Source of the DNA: DATGMB01 sp035293845
GTDB taxonomy: Bacteria; Acidobacteriota; Terriglobia; Bryobacterales; Bryobacteraceae
Direction: 5' to 3'
Length of the DNA stretch: 15,052 nt
NCBI GenBank assembly: GCA_035293845.1
Contig: DATGMB010000055.1
Location: 1-15,052 of the forward strand
Part shown: positions 14,333-15,052 of the stretch, piece by piece
Position numbering within the stretch: position 1 is the stretch's first letter
Layout of the letters: every line of letters begins with the position of its first letter
The notes under the pieces: generated by a model
What the model saw: only the letters and a program-made list of their open reading frames with translations
Databases searched by the model: none
Told to the model about the DNA's origin: nothing
Translations under genes and position numbers: made by a program

Positions 14333-15009
14333 GCACGCGCCGCGCCGCTCCGGGCGGCTGGGTCAAGCAGGAAAACGGAAGGCGGCAAAAGCGCCCCTGC
14401 CGGTGGTGCGGCGGCGAGGTCTCGGGCCGGCGTTTCACATTCTGTTCCGATGCCTGCGTCCACGAGTGGAAGCTGCGCACCGATCCCGGCTATCTGCGCG
14501 CGCAGGTCTTCGCGCGCGACCGCGGCGTCTGCTCCCTTTGCGGCCTGGATACCGAAGCGCTCCGCCGGGAGAAGCGCAAGCTCGATTACCGCGCCCGCCG
14601 GGCGTTTGAGAAGGAATGGGGCGGCCGCCGCAACCTCTGGGATGCCGACCACATCGTGCCGGTAGTCGAAGGCGGCGGCGAATGCAACCTCTCCAATATG
14701 CGCACGCTCTGTCTGCGTTGTCACCGGACAGTGACTGCCGAGTTGCGCCGGCGCCGGTCGGCGCAGGCCACCGGCACGAAAACATCCAGTGGCACGCGTG
14801 CTGCAACTCCATCCGCGGAGGCTATCATGCCGGGCAAAAAAGCCCATAAGCCCCGCAACGTCGAAAAGGCAGGAATGCATGGCGTCCACTCGCAGACGGC
14901 CCTGTCACGCAAGAGCGCGGCGCAGACCGTCGGCCAGTTCGGACGCGATCCGAAAGGCCGCAAGGGCCAGTTCGGCGGCGCGGGGGATTCCCCGTTGATC
15001 AAAAAGTAG
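14329..15009 (+). CDS. HNH endonuclease-like protein (ZRANB3-type HNH) with a fused basic C-terminal extension
   Basis: 226 residues from GTG 14329, overlapping the pheT stop by 4 nt. Residues 24-48 form a treble-clef-like zinc unit (CRWCG ... FTFCSDACVHEW) typical of the HNH domain that also occurs at the end of eukaryotic ZRANB3. It is followed by YLRAQVFARDRGVCSLCG (two more Cys), then DADHIVPVVEGGGECNLSNMRTLCLRCHRTVTAE (about 104-138), which holds the HNH catalytic His pair and zinc Cys. Such proteins are structure-specific nucleases or of unknown function. After a low-complexity linker (about 144-166), residues 167-226 form a very basic, Gly-rich tail that is probably a separate protein fused in frame (see 14827-15009). 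The start is chosen by coupling to pheT. Confidence 0.82.
   Translation: MSTRRAAPGGWVKQENGRRQKRPCRWCGGEVSGRRFTFCSDACVHEWKLRTDPGYLRAQVFARDRGVCSLCGLDTEALRREKRKLDYRARRAFEKEWGGRRNLWDADHIVPVVEGGGECNLSNMRTLCLRCHRTVTAELRRRRSAQATGTKTSSGTRAATPSAEAIMPGKKAHKPRNVEKAGMHGVHSQTALSRKSAAQTVGQFGRDPKGRKGQFGGAGDSPLIKK
14817..14821 (+). promoter_or_regulatory. Internal ribosome binding site for the 60-residue ORF
   Basis: GGAGG 5 nt before an in-frame ATG at 14827 (spacer CTATC), within the HNH reading frame. Spacing and sequence are ideal for initiation, and this is the best Shine-Dalgarno in the right half of the window. Confidence 0.55.
14827..15009 (+). CDS. Probable independent small basic protein nested in the HNH frame
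   Basis: 60 residues beginning MPGKKAHKPRNVEKAGMHG and ending GDSPLIKK. It is in the same frame as the HNH gene and has its own GGAGG. It is strongly basic (about 12 Lys/Arg), with a repeated GQFG (VGQFGRDPKGRKGQFGGAGD). I do not recognise the family; its make-up resembles small nucleic-acid-binding or stress-induced proteins rather than an endonuclease tail. Either it is translated separately from the internal start, or an ancestral stop codon between the two genes was lost and it is now a fusion. The two possibilities are not exclusive. Confidence 0.5.
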   Translation: MPGKKAHKPRNVEKAGMHGVHSQTALSRKSAAQTVGQFGRDPKGRKGQFGGAGDSPLIKK

Positions 15010-15052
15010 AGCTGGCAATCATAAGCTTTCCGCCAGCCGGAGCGTCGCTCGT

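Noticed and set aside
15011..15037. Inverted repeat GCTGGC/GCCAGC after the HNH gene as a terminator
   Set aside because: Six-bp arms with a 15-nt loop and no T tract; too weak to call.
15019..15052. Possible end of a minus-strand gene entering from the right (last residues ATLRLAESL)
   Set aside because: Only about ten codons are visible and another minus-strand frame is open through the same stretch; it cannot be supported.

Overview
High-GC chromosomal DNA, most likely from an acidobacterium of the Solibacter/Bryobacter type. This rests on three things. One gene (4027-4932) has the layout of the 'VWFA-related Acidobacterial domain' family. A gene relic (9844-9957) resembles the C-terminus of the large TIGR03435 family of Solibacter-type genomes. 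The first 81 bases encode a barrel end typical of the big Oar-like TonB-dependent receptors of this phylum. All of this is by recognition of protein sequence, not by a database search.

Layout. 1-81: tail of an outer-membrane receptor gene. 112-2890, plus strand: a four-gene operon with a GntR/YtrA regulator, ABC ATPase, ABC permease and a secreted protein of unknown function. Its promoter is overlaid by an 11-bp-arm palindrome. 2895-4932, minus strand, read right to left: a secreted VWA protein, a RimI-like acetyltransferase, a DUF465 small protein, a strong intrinsic terminator and a stand-alone Smr-domain protein. 4987-8206, plus strand: a Ppx/GppA phosphatase with a C-terminal HD domain, a nucleotidyltransferase-fold protein and a TIM-barrel sugar isomerase/epimerase. 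8225-9793, minus strand: a Tat-exported GH28 glycosidase, preceded by a decayed TIGR03435 fragment. 10168-10847: a VapBC toxin-antitoxin pair. 10891-14332: pheS and pheT, separated by an inverted-repeat element. 14329-15009: an HNH endonuclease-like gene fused in frame to what looks like an independent 60-residue basic protein with its own ribosome binding site.

Most of the window is ordinary housekeeping and accessory content. No CRISPR array, insertion sequence, tRNA or rRNA was seen. The observations most worth following up are: (i) a recurring arrangement in which a -10-like box lies 6-13 nt before the start codon and no Shine-Dalgarno is present, suggesting leaderless or nearly leaderless mRNAs at five loci; (ii) the HNH/small-protein nested gene; (iii) the GGAGTCA heptamer inverted repeat inserted between pheS and pheT; (iv) a terminator whose U-rich tail runs straight into the smr start codon; (v) the YtrA-type operon with an unknown secreted fourth member.
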